DNA of 14,835 bases from the NCBI GenBank assembly GCA_945485605.1, contig CALYSG010000030.1, forward strand, positions 1-14,835. Reading direction: 5' to 3'. This DNA comes from an uncultured Clostridia bacterium. GTDB lineage: Bacteria > Bacillota > Clostridia > Oscillospirales > CAG-272. Positions 14,387 through 14,835 of this stretch are shown here, in pieces (the stretch's first letter is position 1; each line of letters begins with the position of its first letter). The notes beneath the pieces were generated by a model. The model was given only the letters and a program-made list of their open reading frames with translations. It had not been told where the DNA came from and searched no databases. The position numbers were made by a program, and so were the translations under genes.

Positions 14387-14599
14387 TTATTTGTTATTGC
14401 TTGCGTCAAGTCTCTTCTTGAACTTGTCAACACGTCCGCCGGTATCGATAAGCTTCTGCTTACCGGTATAGAACGGATGGCACTTCGAGCAGATTTCAAC
14501 CTTGATCTCGCCGCCCTTGGTGGATCTGGTCTCCGACTTCTCGCCGCAAGCGCAAACTATCGTGCACTTTTCGTACTTGGGATGGATTCCCTGTTTCAT
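14387..14599 (-). CDS. rpmE: 50S ribosomal protein L31, zinc-binding form
   Basis: A 70-residue large-subunit ribosomal protein. The start at 14599 (MKQGIHPKY) is chosen over an ATG 18 bases upstream because GGAGGTG (14606-14612) is ideally placed and the homologous N-terminus begins MKxGIHP. The zinc cysteines are all present: Cys16 and Cys18 in VCACGE, Cys37 and Cys40 in ICSKCHPFYTGKQ. This is the C+ form, which in many bacteria is replaced by a cysteine-free paralogue under zinc limitation. It is the first gene of the rpmE-hflX-yigZ block and has its own promoter and structured leader. Confidence 0.96.
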   Translation of the reverse strand: MKQGIHPKYEKCTIVCACGEKSETRSTKGGEIKVEICSKCHPFYTGKQKLIDTGGRVDKFKKRLDASNNK

Positions 14600-14615
14600 C
14601 ACTTTCACCTCCGTC

Positions 14616-14653
14616 AACGGTCCCCTCGCTCGCTTACGCGGCTGTTTAACCGT
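14616..14653 (-). promoter_or_regulatory. Structured rpmE leader (possible r-protein autoregulatory element)
   Basis: On the transcript, ACGGU and ACCGU (14649-14653 with 14617-14621) can form an outer stem. Inside it CGC-GUAA-GCG (14631-14640) forms a hairpin capped by a GNRA tetraloop. The element lies between the predicted start near 14657 and the ribosome binding site. L31 leaders are known in several bacterial groups; membership here is inferred. Confidence 0.4.
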
Positions 14654-14664
14654 AATTATCTAAG

Positions 14665-14693
14665 ATTATATCACACATTTCCGTATTTGGCAA
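14665..14693 (-). promoter_or_regulatory. Sigma-A promoter of rpmE, extended -10
   Basis: On the minus strand TTGCCA (14688-14693) and TATAAT (14665-14670) are 17 bases apart, and TGA immediately before the -10 makes an extended TGnTATAAT. Transcription would start near 14657 with a leader of about 58 bases. Confidence 0.8.
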
Positions 14694-14715
14694 GGGTTTT
14701 GCGAAAATTTCCCTT
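14692..14715. other. AT-rich imperfect hairpin in the intergenic region
   Basis: AAGGG (14692-14696) and CCCTT (14711-14715) with inner TTTT/AAAA can form an imperfect stem overlapping the upstream edge of the rpmE -35. No terminator-like tail or known site is visible. Between here and 14780 I see only AT-rich sequence. Confidence 0.25.
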
Positions 14716-14785
14716 GAAAATATGTCTTATTGTCAAAAAGTCACTATGCCGATCTGAAAAACAAAAAAAGTTCATACTGATTTGT

Positions 14786-14823
14786 TCCGAAACGCTTGAT
14801 ATTTTCGGACGATATGTTATAAT
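14786..14823 (+). promoter_or_regulatory. Promoter with overlapping inverted repeat, for a gene beyond the right edge
   Basis: TTGATA (14796-14801), 16 bases, TATAAT (14818-14823) with TGT before the -10 gives an extended -10 promoter. A perfect inverted repeat TCCGAAA (14786-14792) and TTTCGGA (14803-14809) with a 10-base spacer spans the -35, a good place for a repressor. The regulated gene starts after 14835. Confidence 0.65.
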
Positions 14824-14835
14824 TAATTTGTATAT

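Overview
The window looks like chromosomal sequence from a strictly anaerobic, spore-forming member of the Clostridia (Oscillospiraceae/Ruminococcaceae-like, moderate GC). This rests on an oxygen-sensitive class III ribonucleotide reductase with its radical-SAM activase, a SpoVM-like sporulation micropeptide, clostridial-type HtpG and thioredoxin reductase variants, and strong sigma-A promoters with 16-17 nt spacers. I see no tRNA, rRNA, CRISPR array, insertion sequence or phage gene. No gene-free stretch exceeds about 240 bases.

Layout: (1) 2-1601, plus strand: the 3' part of a CPA2-type Na+/H+ antiporter, a terminator whose loop and tail may hold a promoter, a 50-residue two-helix membrane peptide, and a 28-residue SpoVM-like peptide that automated annotation would easily miss. 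(2) 1643-5850, minus strand: an anaerobic deoxynucleotide module, read nrdG, nrdD, then a thioredoxin-reductase-like gene. NrdD carries a fused C-terminal redoxin domain. The nrdG-nrdD spacer holds a good sigma-A promoter and two NrdR-box-like palindromes exactly 31 bp apart. (3) 5851-5984: a divergent promoter region with two near-consensus promoters set back to back. (4) 5985-12386, plus strand: a tightly packed likely operon of an AI-2E-family membrane protein, htpG, a degenerate prephenate-dehydratase/ACT-like protein, a free-standing TSCPD-domain protein and a phosphohexomutase, ended by an 18-bp perfect hairpin. (5) 12423-14599, minus strand: rpmE, hflX and a YigZ/IMPACT-family gene, with a terminator after rpmE and an ATGA overlap between the last two. 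(6) 14600-14835: the rpmE leader and promoter, then a plus-strand promoter with an inverted repeat serving a gene beyond the right edge.

Working together: NrdG would install the glycyl radical on NrdD. The fused redoxin could re-reduce the NrdD active-site disulfide, and the neighbouring flavoprotein, which lacks the usual NADPH motif, could recharge the redoxin. NrdR would tie nrdD transcription to nucleotide supply. This electron-transfer chain is inferred from domains and position. The least explained genes are the pseudoenzyme-like PheA relative coupled to htpG and the membrane peptide in front of the SpoVM-like gene.
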